Source: Hamadaea sp.
GTDB lineage: Bacteria > Actinomycetota > Actinomycetes > Mycobacteriales > Micromonosporaceae
DNA: 64,000 nucleotides
Assembly (NCBI RefSeq): GCF_013362815.1
Contig: NZ_JABFVK010000020.1
Span: 1-64,000 of the forward strand
Direction of reading: 5' to 3'
A model generated the notes under the pieces. It was not told the origin of the DNA, searched no databases, and worked only from the letters and a program-made list of their open reading frames with translations. Both the position numbers and the translations under genes were made by a program. Positions 32,125 to 39,158 of the stretch are shown in pieces (the first letter of the stretch is position 1; the number at the start of each line of letters is the position of its first letter).

Positions 32125-32557
32125 TGCCATCCTCCGAAAAGGACGGTCGCCAGACCGCGATGAACTGCACGACGAGCGCGGCGATCGTGAACACGCCCAG
32201 CGGCAGGTGCAGCCACAATGCGCCGTCCATGCCCGCGAAATACTGCACCGTCTCCGCCGCCACCACGCCGAGCGTGGCGAAGAACTGGCCGCTCCGCCGC
32301 CGCCGCACCCAGACCACAGCGGCCGCGATCAGCTGCACGTAGCCAAGCGAGGTGACGACGTCCGCACCGACCGCGTGCCAGCGCAGGCCGTCGAAATCCC
32401 CACTGAGATACACACCCGCGAACACCGGCTGCGCGACGATCGCCACGACGTGCGCGCTGATCAGGGCCCGCACAATCCATTCCGACAAGCTCAACCTGTA
32501 CGCCCCGGGGCGGGCCGGGTCTCCGTGCGTCAGTGCGGTCTCGACTGATTCGGTCAT
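32117..32557 (-). CDS. Four-helix membrane protein of the laccase operon
   Basis: 146 residues from ATG 32557. Four hydrophobic segments: about 28-52 (IVRALISAHVVAIVAQPVFA), 62-82 (VTSLGYVQLIAAAVVWV), 90-108 and 113-135 (HLPLGVFTIAALVVQFIAVW). A His and several Met/Tyr sit near the membrane edges. It overlaps the SnoaL-like gene by 4 nt and the laccase gene by 8 nt, so all three are coupled. A role in electron or copper supply to the laccase is possible but not shown by any motif. Confidence 0.7.
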   Translation of the reverse strand: MTESVETALTHGDPARPGAYRLSLSEWIVRALISAHVVAIVAQPVFAGVYLSGDFDGLRWHAVGADVVTSLGYVQLIAAAVVWVRRRRSGQFFATLGVVAAETVQYFAGMDGALWLHLPLGVFTIAALVVQFIAVWRPSFSEDGNV

Positions 32558-32985
32558 GGCTGCAGGTCGACGATGCCCTTGCCGCTGCGCACGTCGAGCG
32601 GCACGGAAACCTGGTCGTGTGTGATGAGCCACGCGCCGTCGATCTTCTGCAGACCGTAGGTGACGCGGACCCACATCCCCGGCGTGGTGACGCCGTTCTT
32701 CAGCGTTCCCCGAAGTCGGGCGAAAGCGTGCCCGAAGGCGACCTCGTCGCCGGCCGTGATCGTCAGATCGCGTACGTCGTAAGTCACTTCGTCGAAGACG
32801 TCGAACACGTTCGCCCAGTTCTTCAGCTTCGCGTCGATGCCCACGTGCTGAAGCGGCGGCTCGACGTCGAATGACACCACATCGACCGAGTACGGCTCCT
32901 TCACCTCGTCGAGGTTCTTCGCGTGCAGCCCGTTGACGATCTTCTCGATCAGTCCCCGGATCTCGGCCTCGTCCTTCTCGCTCAT
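32554..32985 (-). CDS. SnoaL/NTF2-like (DUF4440-type) protein
   Basis: 143 residues, cytosolic. The cone-shaped NTF2 fold is indicated by EIRGLIEKIVNGLHAKNLDE, YSVDVVSFDVEPPLQHVG, FDEVTYDVRDLTITAGDEVA and WVRVTYGLQKIDGAWLITHD. Such proteins bind or isomerise small hydrophobic molecules; many are uncharacterised. It is the first gene of the laccase operon, divergent from the LysR gene with a 111-nt shared control region carrying two palindromes. Confidence 0.85.
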   Translation of the reverse strand: MSEKDEAEIRGLIEKIVNGLHAKNLDEVKEPYSVDVVSFDVEPPLQHVGIDAKLKNWANVFDVFDEVTYDVRDLTITAGDEVAFGHAFARLRGTLKNGVTTPGMWVRVTYGLQKIDGAWLITHDQVSVPLDVRSGKGIVDLQP

Positions 32986-33030
32986 CGCGGTATCCCTTCC
33001 CTCATCGGGTCGTGGCTTGATGCCTACGAC

Positions 33031-33061
33031 GTTATGACTCCCGAGTTATCTTGTCTAAGAT
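33031..33061. promoter_or_regulatory. Two LysR-type palindromes between divergent genes
   Basis: GTTATGACTCCCGAGTTATC (33031-33050) and ATCTTGTCTAAGAT (33048-33061) are adjoining interrupted palindromes with T-N11-A-like spacing. A second GTTATG word lies at 33077. They sit between the laccase operon and the LysR gene, the usual place for LysR recognition and activation sites. Confidence 0.5.
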
Positions 33062-33096
33062 CAGTATTGCTATGGCGTTATGCACTCAGGAGCATG

Positions 33097-33990
33097 ATGG
33101 ATCTGAACTCGCTCAAGCAGTTCCTGGTCGTAGCCCGGTTGGAGCACCTCAGCCGGGCCGCCGAGGAACTGCGGATCGCCCAGCCCTCACTGAGCCGGAC
33201 CATCGCGCGATTGGAGAGCGAGCTCGGCGTACCGCTCTTCGATCGCAGCGGCCGCCTGCGGCTCAACGATCTCGGCAAGGTCTTCCAGCAGCACGTCGAA
33301 CGGGCGCTCGGCGAGCTGGACGCCGGACGGCGCGCGGTCACCGACGCAACCAGCCACGGACTAGGTACCGTCAGGGTCGCCTCGGAAACCTTCCTCACGC
33401 TCACCGGGCCGCTGGCTGCGTACAAGCGGGCACATCCGGCCGCCGACGTGCAGCTGCACTGGTCGCCGGCCGAGGACATGGCCCGCCGATTGCGCGCGCA
33501 AGAGGTCGATCTGTGTCTGGCCTCGCAACCGATCCAGGCCGAAGGACTCGAAGCGGCGCACTTGTTCCGTGAGGCGGTCGGCGTCGGCGCGCCGCTAGAC
33601 CATCCGCTGGCGGGCCGGACCTCGGTGAGCATCGAGGAGCTCGCCGACCAGCCGTTCGTCACCGCCCGCAAAGGACACTGGCTGCGCCGGCTGCTAGATC
33701 GGCTGTTCGCGGCCCGCGACCTCACCCCGCGGATCGTCTGCGAAAGCGACGAGCACAGTGCCATCGCCGACCTGATCAGCGCCGGTCTCGGCATCGGACT
33801 CGTGCCCGATCTCGCCCGCCGCAGCGCGACCCGGGCCCCGGCCGCCTGGATCGACGTCGACGATCCCGACTGCTCCCGCACCGTCACCCTCTACTGGGGC
33901 GCCGACAGCCACTTGTCGACCGCGGCTCGGCTGATGCGTACGACGATCACCGGCTGGAAGTGGTTGCCGGACGCCCCCCGGCACGGCTAG
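33097..33990 (+). CDS. LysR family transcriptional regulator
   Basis: 297 residues from ATG 33097, with AGGAG 4 nt upstream (the adjacent ATG 33094 is the alternative). The winged HTH covers residues 1-60 (MDLNSLKQFLVVARLEHLSR, AAEELRIAQPSLSRTIARLE); the periplasmic-binding-like effector domain covers about 88-297 (LGTVRVASETFLTLTGPLAA, EQ-like LSTAARLMRTTITGW at the end). LysR proteins usually control the divergent gene, so the likely target is the SnoaL/4TM/laccase operon. The effector is unknown. It converges with the hydrolase gene (9 nt apart). Confidence 0.93.
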   Translation: MDLNSLKQFLVVARLEHLSRAAEELRIAQPSLSRTIARLESELGVPLFDRSGRLRLNDLGKVFQQHVERALGELDAGRRAVTDATSHGLGTVRVASETFLTLTGPLAAYKRAHPAADVQLHWSPAEDMARRLRAQEVDLCLASQPIQAEGLEAAHLFREAVGVGAPLDHPLAGRTSVSIEELADQPFVTARKGHWLRRLLDRLFAARDLTPRIVCESDEHSAIADLISAGLGIGLVPDLARRSATRAPAAWIDVDDPDCSRTVTLYWGADSHLSTAARLMRTTITGWKWLPDAPRHG

Positions 33991-33999
33991 TTGCGCGGC

Positions 34000-34704
34000 C
34001 TAGCTCCCGCCGGCCTCGGCCAGGAGGATGCGGGCGAGCTCGACGGGCTGGGAGAACATCGGCCAGTGCCCGGTGTTCATGGTGACCAGCCGCCAGGACG
34101 GGCTCTCCAGCAGGACTTTCACCTCGGCGCTCGGCTCGGGCCCGTCCATCAGGCACTTGATGTAGGTCGCGGGCAGCTCGCCGAGCGAGCCGATCAGCCG
34201 AGCGGGTTCCGTCACCGCCGCACCCGGATGCGGTGTCGACCGCCCGACCACGTACGCCACCTGCTCTTCGGTCATGTCGTGCCCGGCATAGTCCTCGGCG
34301 CGAAGCGGCGGCCAATATCCACCGGACTCCGCCATCGCCTCGCGCAGCCACTTCTGCCCGTCCTCAGACCACCCCTCGGCGAACGACCGACCGTCGACGG
34401 GGATGTTCGAATCGACGAAGACGACCCGGCGCAGCCGGTCGCCGATCCGCTGCGCCGCCTGCCCCACCGGCACACCCGAGTAGCTGTGCCCGGCGAGCAC
34501 GACATCGCGCAGGTCGGCCTTCTCCACGACGTCGACGACGTCCTGCACGTGCACGTGTTGCGCGGCCGGCTGTCCCTGCCGATCGGCGAGACCCGACAGG
34601 GTCACCGCATACACGTCGTGACCGGCTGTACGCAGTTCCGCCGCCACGTCGTCCCACGCCCAAGCGCCCAGCCAGGCGCCGGGCACCAATACGAATGCCG
34701 TCAT
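34000..34704 (-). CDS. Alpha/beta hydrolase (small esterase, MES/HNL-like)
   Basis: 234 residues from ATG 34704, a leaderless start behind TAGTGT. The fold starts FVLVPGAWLGAWAWDDVAAE; the nucleophile elbow is GHSYSG with Ser74, the acid probably lies in the region after YIKCLMDG, and the catalytic His is in NTGHWPMFSQP. The layout matches the plant methylesterase/hydroxynitrile-lyase-like group common in actinobacteria, acting on small esters. It is cytosolic and monocistronic. Confidence 0.88.
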   Translation of the reverse strand: MTAFVLVPGAWLGAWAWDDVAAELRTAGHDVYAVTLSGLADRQGQPAAQHVHVQDVVDVVEKADLRDVVLAGHSYSGVPVGQAAQRIGDRLRRVVFVDSNIPVDGRSFAEGWSEDGQKWLREAMAESGGYWPPLRAEDYAGHDMTEEQVAYVVGRSTPHPGAAVTEPARLIGSLGELPATYIKCLMDGPEPSAEVKVLLESPSWRLVTMNTGHWPMFSQPVELARILLAEAGGS

Positions 34705-34711
34705 GATCGAC

Positions 34712-34717
34712 ACACTA
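34712..34717 (-). promoter_or_regulatory. Leaderless -10 box of the hydrolase gene
   Basis: On the minus strand TAGTGT lies 7 nt before ATG 34704; no Shine-Dalgarno sequence is present. Confidence 0.45.
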
Positions 34718-34842
34718 GAGCCCGGATCATGAGGTTGCCGCACCCGGGATTGTCATCAGTTCGTCATAGATCTGCGCGCTGACCGCGATGACCAGCCCAC
34801 ACCGTTGTCAGCGGGGACTTCGCCGGGACCAGGGGGCGTGCG

Positions 34843-35184
34843 ATGGGCGATTTCGACGGCCGTATGCGCGCCTGGCTGCTGCTCGCCGCAGTCGCAGCCG
34901 TTCTCGTGATCTCCGCCTGGGTACGCGCACGGCGGCCGCACCCGGACGACGCGCGCGGCTGGAAACCGGCGCAGGCAGCGATCATCGAACGCATCCTGGT
35001 GTCGCGGGAGAACCGCGAGTTCTACCAGCTCATGGTGCGCTTCCAGACCTGGCGCGGTGGCTGGTCGCAGTTCGTCGCGGAGGTTCCCGCGTGGCAAGCG
35101 CCGGCCGACGACTCCGTGACTGTCCTGTACGACCCGCTGCGACCCGAGCGCGCCCAGCTCGCCCCCGACGGAGGAACCCAGTAG
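34843..35184 (+). CDS. DUF3592-like membrane-anchored protein
   Basis: 113 residues from ATG 34843. One membrane helix (about 9-27, AWLLLAAVAAVLVISAW) is followed by a beta-rich domain with YQLMVRFQTWRGGWSQFVAE, VPAWQAPADDSVTVLYDPLR, PERAQL, the pattern of DUF3592 proteins (conversion of a propeptide-like strand set, YDPxxP). Function of the family is unknown. It stands between divergent and codirectional genes with no operon partner. Confidence 0.65.
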   Translation: MGDFDGRMRAWLLLAAVAAVLVISAWVRARRPHPDDARGWKPAQAAIIERILVSRENREFYQLMVRFQTWRGGWSQFVAEVPAWQAPADDSVTVLYDPLRPERAQLAPDGGTQ

Positions 35185-35239
35185 CGGAAGCGCGTCACCC
35201 ATCCGATGTCGGCCGTTACGCCAGGTCAGCGGAGTTTTT

Positions 35240-35253
35240 CGAACACATGTTCG
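35240..35253. promoter_or_regulatory. Candidate IclR operator
   Basis: CGAACACATGTTCG is an inverted repeat with 6-bp arms, 82 nt before the IclR start, in a position for autoregulation. Confidence 0.4.
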
Positions 35254-35334
35254 CCGTCGCGTTGTCGAGAGCGGATCACGAATGTCAATATGAAGCCGAC
35301 CGATCGACCCGGTCGGATTCGGAGTTCCACCCCC

Positions 35335-36078
35335 ATGACCTCACCCGACGTCGGCACCACGACCTCACGAGGGTCCGCATTCGACATCATCGGCCGCACC
35401 GTCGCTTTACTGGAGACGGTCGCCGCCGCCCCACACCCGCAGACCCTCAGCTCGCTCTCTCGGCGGATCGGCGCGCCGAAGACCACCGTCCATCGCCTGC
35501 TCGACGTGCTGGTACGCCAAGATCTGCTGGAGCGTGGCATCGACGGTTACCGCCTCGGAACCGCGATGCGGCGGCTGTCGCACCTGATCGTCGAGCAGAC
35601 TCCGAGTGACATCGTCGACCTGCTGGAGCCGTTCGCCGGTGACCTCTTCGAACGCACCGGCGACTACATCGTCATCGGCGTACCGGACGACGAGTTCATC
35701 ACGACCGTCCACAGCATCCGCAGCCACCGGCACTCGACGATGCCGGCCGCTGCGGGGCGCGTACTCACCGAGCACAGCGCGATCGGGAAACTGTGGCTGG
35801 CCGAGCGCCTGACGAGCCCCGTCGACCGCCGTATGCCGAGAGAGCTCCAGCGGATCCGTCAGACCGGCGTCGCCACCACGATCGAGCAGCTGGACGTCGG
35901 TGTCGTCGAGATCGCCATGCCCGTCGTCGGCGTACGCGGAATGGTCGCCGGAATCGCCCGCCGTTGCCCGACCGGCGAGCCGGCGACGATCGAAGCAGCC
36001 CTCGCTCACCATCACATCGCGCTGGCCGCCTCGGCCGCCGCCCGCCGGTTCGAAGCGCGTACCGGAACCCTGATCTGA
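35335..36078 (+). CDS. IclR family transcriptional regulator
   Basis: 247 residues from ATG 35335; the in-frame ATG 35290 is an alternative. The winged HTH spans about 14-75 (FDIIGRTVALLETVAAAPHP, LSSLSRRIGAPKTTVHRLLD). The effector domain covers about 85-247 (VDLLEPFAGDLFERTGDYIV, STMPAAAGRVLTEHSAIGKL, GVVEIAMPVVGVRGMVAGIA). IclR proteins sense small organic acids or aromatic compounds. No catabolic operon adjoins it, so targets are unknown. Confidence 0.9.
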   Translation: MTSPDVGTTTSRGSAFDIIGRTVALLETVAAAPHPQTLSSLSRRIGAPKTTVHRLLDVLVRQDLLERGIDGYRLGTAMRRLSHLIVEQTPSDIVDLLEPFAGDLFERTGDYIVIGVPDDEFITTVHSIRSHRHSTMPAAAGRVLTEHSAIGKLWLAERLTSPVDRRMPRELQRIRQTGVATTIEQLDVGVVEIAMPVVGVRGMVAGIARRCPTGEPATIEAALAHHHIALAASAAARRFEARTGTLI

Positions 36079-36095
36079 CTGTGAGAAGACGCAGG

Positions 36096-36635
36096 TCAGA
36101 GGGAAGTGATCTCGAGGGTGCCGACGTTGTAGACGCTGCTGACCGTGCCGAGACCAAGCGTGCACAACGTGATGTCGGTCGACGGCCCGGTGAAGTCGGT
36201 GACAACGGAGTCACCGGCGAACACACCGGCCGTGACCGTGCCGGTCGCGAGGATCTCATAGACCGCGCCGACCACCGTACGCGTGAAGTTGCTCGTGATC
36301 GTGCTGGTCTGGCCGGTGTTCCACGTGATCGTGTAGGTGAGCGTCCCGGAGCCGAGCAGGTCCAGACAGCTCGCGGTGAGCGGCACCGTCGCCGTACGCG
36401 ACCCCGAAGTGATCGCCGGATGGGACACCGAGGTGCACGGTCCATAGAGGGCGGTGGTAGACGCCGTGACCGGCTGCGGTTGGTTGGTGAGCGGCGGACT
36501 GTAGGAGTTGACGTTGCTGCTCGGCGGCAGGCAGGTGACGTCGAGCGCCCCGGCGGCGGCGGGCGAGGCCGCCACCACGGTGGCACCTACGACGGCGAGG
36601 GACATTGCGGCGATTGCGCGGAAGATCCTCTTCAT
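36096..36635 (-). CDS. Secreted beta-rich protein, unknown function
   Basis: 179 residues. Sec signal 1-28 (KRIFRAIAAMSLAVVGATVV, cleavage after AAA). The mature part is Thr/Ser/Val-rich and beta-structured with four cysteines (DVTCLPP, GPCTSV, ASCLDLL, LCTLGLG), so two disulfides are likely. Repeated alternation (TLTYTITWNTGQTSTITSNF) suggests an immunoglobulin-like sandwich. Similar unannotated exoproteins occur in Streptomyces relatives (recollection). It converges with the IclR gene. Confidence 0.75.
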   Translation of the reverse strand: MKRIFRAIAAMSLAVVGATVVAASPAAAGALDVTCLPPSSNVNSYSPPLTNQPQPVTASTTALYGPCTSVSHPAITSGSRTATVPLTASCLDLLGSGTLTYTITWNTGQTSTITSNFTRTVVGAVYEILATGTVTAGVFAGDSVVTDFTGPSTDITLCTLGLGTVSSVYNVGTLEITSL

Positions 36636-36792
36636 ACGCCCGACGTTATGCGCGCTGACCTGCGGAAGCAGCTCACCGTTCCGCAGCGAGGAACAGAAAT
36701 TCCGCGGGATCTCGCGGGAACGCCGCCATGGCGCACGTGACGCCGGGCAGCGGACGGCTCAACGGGCGATGGCGCGGCGTCTCGACCGGCTT

Positions 36793-36798
36793 TACCTT
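36793..36798 (+). promoter_or_regulatory. Leaderless -10 box of the 142-residue membrane protein gene
   Basis: TACCTT lies 7 nt before ATG 36806 with no ribosome binding site. Upstream, CTGCGGAA (36660-36667) and TTCCGCAG (36679-36686) form a perfect inverted repeat that may be regulatory. Confidence 0.45.
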
Positions 36799-36805
36799 GT
36801 CCGCC

Positions 36806-37234
36806 ATGGAGCCCGAAATCATCGAAGCCGTCCTGTTCCCGCGAATCTTCGCCGCAGTCGGCGCCGTGACTCAGCTGTTGATGCTCGCGACCACGTATGC
36901 CGTCGTGGAAGGCCGCGGCTGGCCGTCGACGGCGATCACGCTGATCATGGTCGCCATCGCCCTGGTCGAGAGCTTCATGGTCCTCGTGCAGCTGCCCCGC
37001 CTGCCCCGCCCCGCGGCGTCGCGCGAGACGATCCCGGCCGGCGTCCGGACACACCTGCTCATGCGTACGGCGATCGCGATCGCGCCCGGCCTGTTCGGCA
37101 TCGTGCTCGCGTTCCAGGCGGACACCATCACTCCGGCGATCGTGCTGTGCGCCGTTTCGCTCGTGCTGCTCGTACTGGTCTTCCCGACCGAGCGCACGGT
37201 TAGCCCGCTCGTCGCGCGGCTCACCCCGCAATAG
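36806..37234 (+). CDS. Four-helix membrane protein, unknown function
   Basis: 142 residues. Four hydrophobic segments: about 10-34 (LFPRIFAAVGAVTQLLMLAT), 42-63 (ITLIMVAIALVESFMVLVQL), 85-103 (IAIAPGLFGIVLAF) and 109-130 (AIVLCAVSLVLLVLVFP). A Pro/Arg loop joins the two halves. No family motif is recognised. It is divergent from the secreted-protein gene and convergent with the GNAT gene. Confidence 0.65.
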   Translation: MEPEIIEAVLFPRIFAAVGAVTQLLMLATTYAVVEGRGWPSTAITLIMVAIALVESFMVLVQLPRLPRPAASRETIPAGVRTHLLMRTAIAIAPGLFGIVLAFQADTITPAIVLCAVSLVLLVLVFPTERTVSPLVARLTPQ

Positions 37235-37260
37235 GCACGCCAGACTGGGCGCGCTGGATC

Positions 37261-37326
37261 AGCACCAGATCACGGATATGGGTCGTATTTCGCGCAAGAT
37301 TCGACCCACATCCCTGATCTGGTGCC
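37261..37326. terminator. 25-bp inverted repeat between convergent genes
   Basis: The arms contain CACCAGATCACGGATATGGG and CCCACATCCCTGATCTGGTG, pairing over 25 bp with three mismatches around a 16-nt loop. It serves both converging genes and belongs to the GATC-type family of this window. Confidence 0.75.
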
Positions 37327-37336
37327 TAAGCCGAAC

Positions 37337-38263
37337 CTAGAGCGACCGCGTGAACATCTTCCGGTTGGCGAAGTTCCGGAACCCAGCCCGTTGGAATGCC
37401 TTGAACATCGCGATGTTCCCGGCGTCGCAGTCTCCCCGGATCTCCGTAGCCCCGGCGTCGGCCAGCACCTGTGTTCCCCGGGCGACCACGCTGGTGGCGT
37501 ACCCCTGTCCTCGTCCGGCCCGGGCGACGGCGACCAGCCCGATCACCGCCGACGTCGGCGTACGCGCAGGCAGGCTGACCGCGACGGGAGTGCCGGCCGC
37601 GTCGTAGCCGATCTCGAACCAGCCGGGCTCGTGGATCATCTCAAGCATCTCGGCGAAGTTGCGTTCGGCCGCACCGCGTACGCCGTGCTCGGCGATCTCA
37701 GCCTGGAAGATCGAGTCCTTGGTCTCGGTGAACGTGTCGGCCAGCAACTCCACGAACGGCGCCTGCCCCAAATCAACCAGAGATCGCCAATGCAAGCGCG
37801 AATCCTGGACCGGCATCGAATCATCCGCGGTCCACAGGAACCGGCAGCCGTCGCGGGCGACGGTGAACCCGGCGCTCAGCAGCAGTTTCTCCCGCAACTC
37901 CGGATCACGCTGGAACTGCGGCGCCTGAGCCGGGCTGTCCAGGACATGCCCCTGGGTATCCGCCCCCAGCTCGCGCGCCTGCTCGGCGGCGTACGCCAGC
38001 AAAGCCTCACCGGTGTCCGCGTCACCCGGTTCCAGCAGCACGAGGTCCATCGGCACGGTACGGCCCGGAATCGTCCACAGCACCACGTTGCCGACCAACC
38101 GGCCGTCCCGTTCGGCGACCAAGCACCATTCGGGCCGGGTGCAACCGGCCTCCAGCAGGCCGGCTAAGTACGCGGCAGTCGCCGCATTGCGTTCCTCGTC
38201 GTCCGGATAAGTCGTCAGCGCGGGAAGCTCGCCGGGATGGGCGGCACGAATTGTCAACATCAA
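37337..38263 (-). CDS. GNAT family N-acetyltransferase, double-domain
   Basis: 308 residues. The C-terminal half has the acetyl-CoA motif A: SAVIGLVAVARAGRGQGYAT, with R-G-R-G-Q-G-Y-A, followed by GDCDAGNIAMFKAFQRAGFR, the classic GNAT ending. The N-terminal half (1-150, GRLVGNVVLWTIPGR) looks like a degenerate second GNAT domain, as in mycothiol-synthase-like proteins. The substrate is unknown. ATG 38260 is an equally possible start. Confidence 0.87.
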   Translation of the reverse strand: MMLTIRAAHPGELPALTTYPDDEERNAATAAYLAGLLEAGCTRPEWCLVAERDGRLVGNVVLWTIPGRTVPMDLVLLEPGDADTGEALLAYAAEQARELGADTQGHVLDSPAQAPQFQRDPELREKLLLSAGFTVARDGCRFLWTADDSMPVQDSRLHWRSLVDLGQAPFVELLADTFTETKDSIFQAEIAEHGVRGAAERNFAEMLEMIHEPGWFEIGYDAAGTPVAVSLPARTPTSAVIGLVAVARAGRGQGYATSVVARGTQVLADAGATEIRGDCDAGNIAMFKAFQRAGFRNFANRKMFTRSL

Positions 38264-38574
38264 CTACAGCGTACGCGAGGCGTTGACAGCGCCGCGCTGC
38301 CCACCTCGGGAAAAGCCAGCCCGATGACCCCGGTACGCCCAGACCGAAGCGTCCGCGCCGAGAGGTTGAGCCGATACCGCGACTCGGCGATCAACCTCCA
38401 GCACCCGGTTTACCGATAAACGAACGCCGCGACCGCCCGACCACCCGATTCCCCGCCGGCCGATCTTGGCAGCCGATCTTGACAACCGTTCGGGACCCCG
38501 AGCCTGTGTACATCGTGGACAGAGCGGCCGATCGCCGGCTCGCCACCTCGTCACAGCGCATGGGAGAGCAGAAA
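38264..38574. promoter_or_regulatory. 311-nt divergent region before the second small secreted protein
   Basis: Contains an inverted repeat AGGTTGAGCCGA (38363-38374) with TCGGCGATCAACCT (38384-38397), and a 13-nt direct repeat CCGATCTTGGCAG/CCGATCTTGACAA (38460-38485) whose second copy holds a TTGACA -35 box (38479-38484). A clear -10 box was not found. No gene is seen. Confidence 0.5.
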
Positions 38575-39114
38575 ATGCACACAGCACGACGAACTCTCGT
38601 CGGAGCCGTCCTCACCGTACTCGGCATCCTCGGATCAGTACTGGTGGCTCCGTCACCGGCTCAGGCATACGGCACCCTCACGGTGAAGTATGCCGTCGTG
38701 GACACCGGCAATTGCGCTCGGCTACGCGGTTCGCTGCCGGTCACCAAGGTCAGCGGTGGCTGCATGCTCTATGACAGCTTCGACGACACGTACTTCGAGA
38801 CGGATGACGGTGGCATCGCGGTCAAGATCGAGCTGTACGACAGCTACGGCATGGTCGCGAAGGTCGAGTTCCACCCCTCCGGCGAGAAGCTCTGGGTCTA
38901 TGACACCCGGAACGACGGTGACACCGTCTACGTTTTCATCAACTACTCGCTGAACGGCGCGACATACGGTCCGTTCAACGCGGAGGGCACGGATGACGTG
39001 CTCGACTACGACGTATTCGACTTCGACTGGATCGAGGACAAGCCCTTCGGCGTCCAGGTGACCGATAGCGCGAGCGTCTATGACCCCATCTTCAGCGAGC
39101 GCGGCCGCTCGTAA
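38575..39114 (+). CDS. Small secreted protein, paralogue of the 11471 product
   Basis: 179 residues from ATG 38575 (GGGAG upstream). Sec signal 1-32 (LVGAVLTVLGILGSVLVAPS, cleavage after AQA). The mature part is acidic, with two cysteines, and carries VEFHPSGEKLWVYDTRNDGD then TVYVFINYSLNG, matching the family block in the 11471-12007 product. An aspartate-rich end (DDVLDYDVFDFDWIEDK) could bind calcium. No catalytic motif is visible. The convergent SGNH gene shares its terminator. Confidence 0.8.
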   Translation: MHTARRTLVGAVLTVLGILGSVLVAPSPAQAYGTLTVKYAVVDTGNCARLRGSLPVTKVSGGCMLYDSFDDTYFETDDGGIAVKIELYDSYGMVAKVEFHPSGEKLWVYDTRNDGDTVYVFINYSLNGATYGPFNAEGTDDVLDYDVFDFDWIEDKPFGVQVTDSASVYDPIFSERGRS

Positions 39115-39121
39115 TCCGACA

Positions 39122-39154
39122 CAGGCGGCCGGGGCTCGACGCCCCGGCCGCCTG
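39122..39154. terminator. Perfect 14-bp bidirectional terminator hairpin
   Basis: CAGGCGGCCGGGGC and GCCCCGGCCGCCTG pair perfectly around a 5-nt loop, 8 nt past one stop and 4 nt before the other of two convergent genes. Confidence 0.85.
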
Positions 39155-39158
39155 CTGC

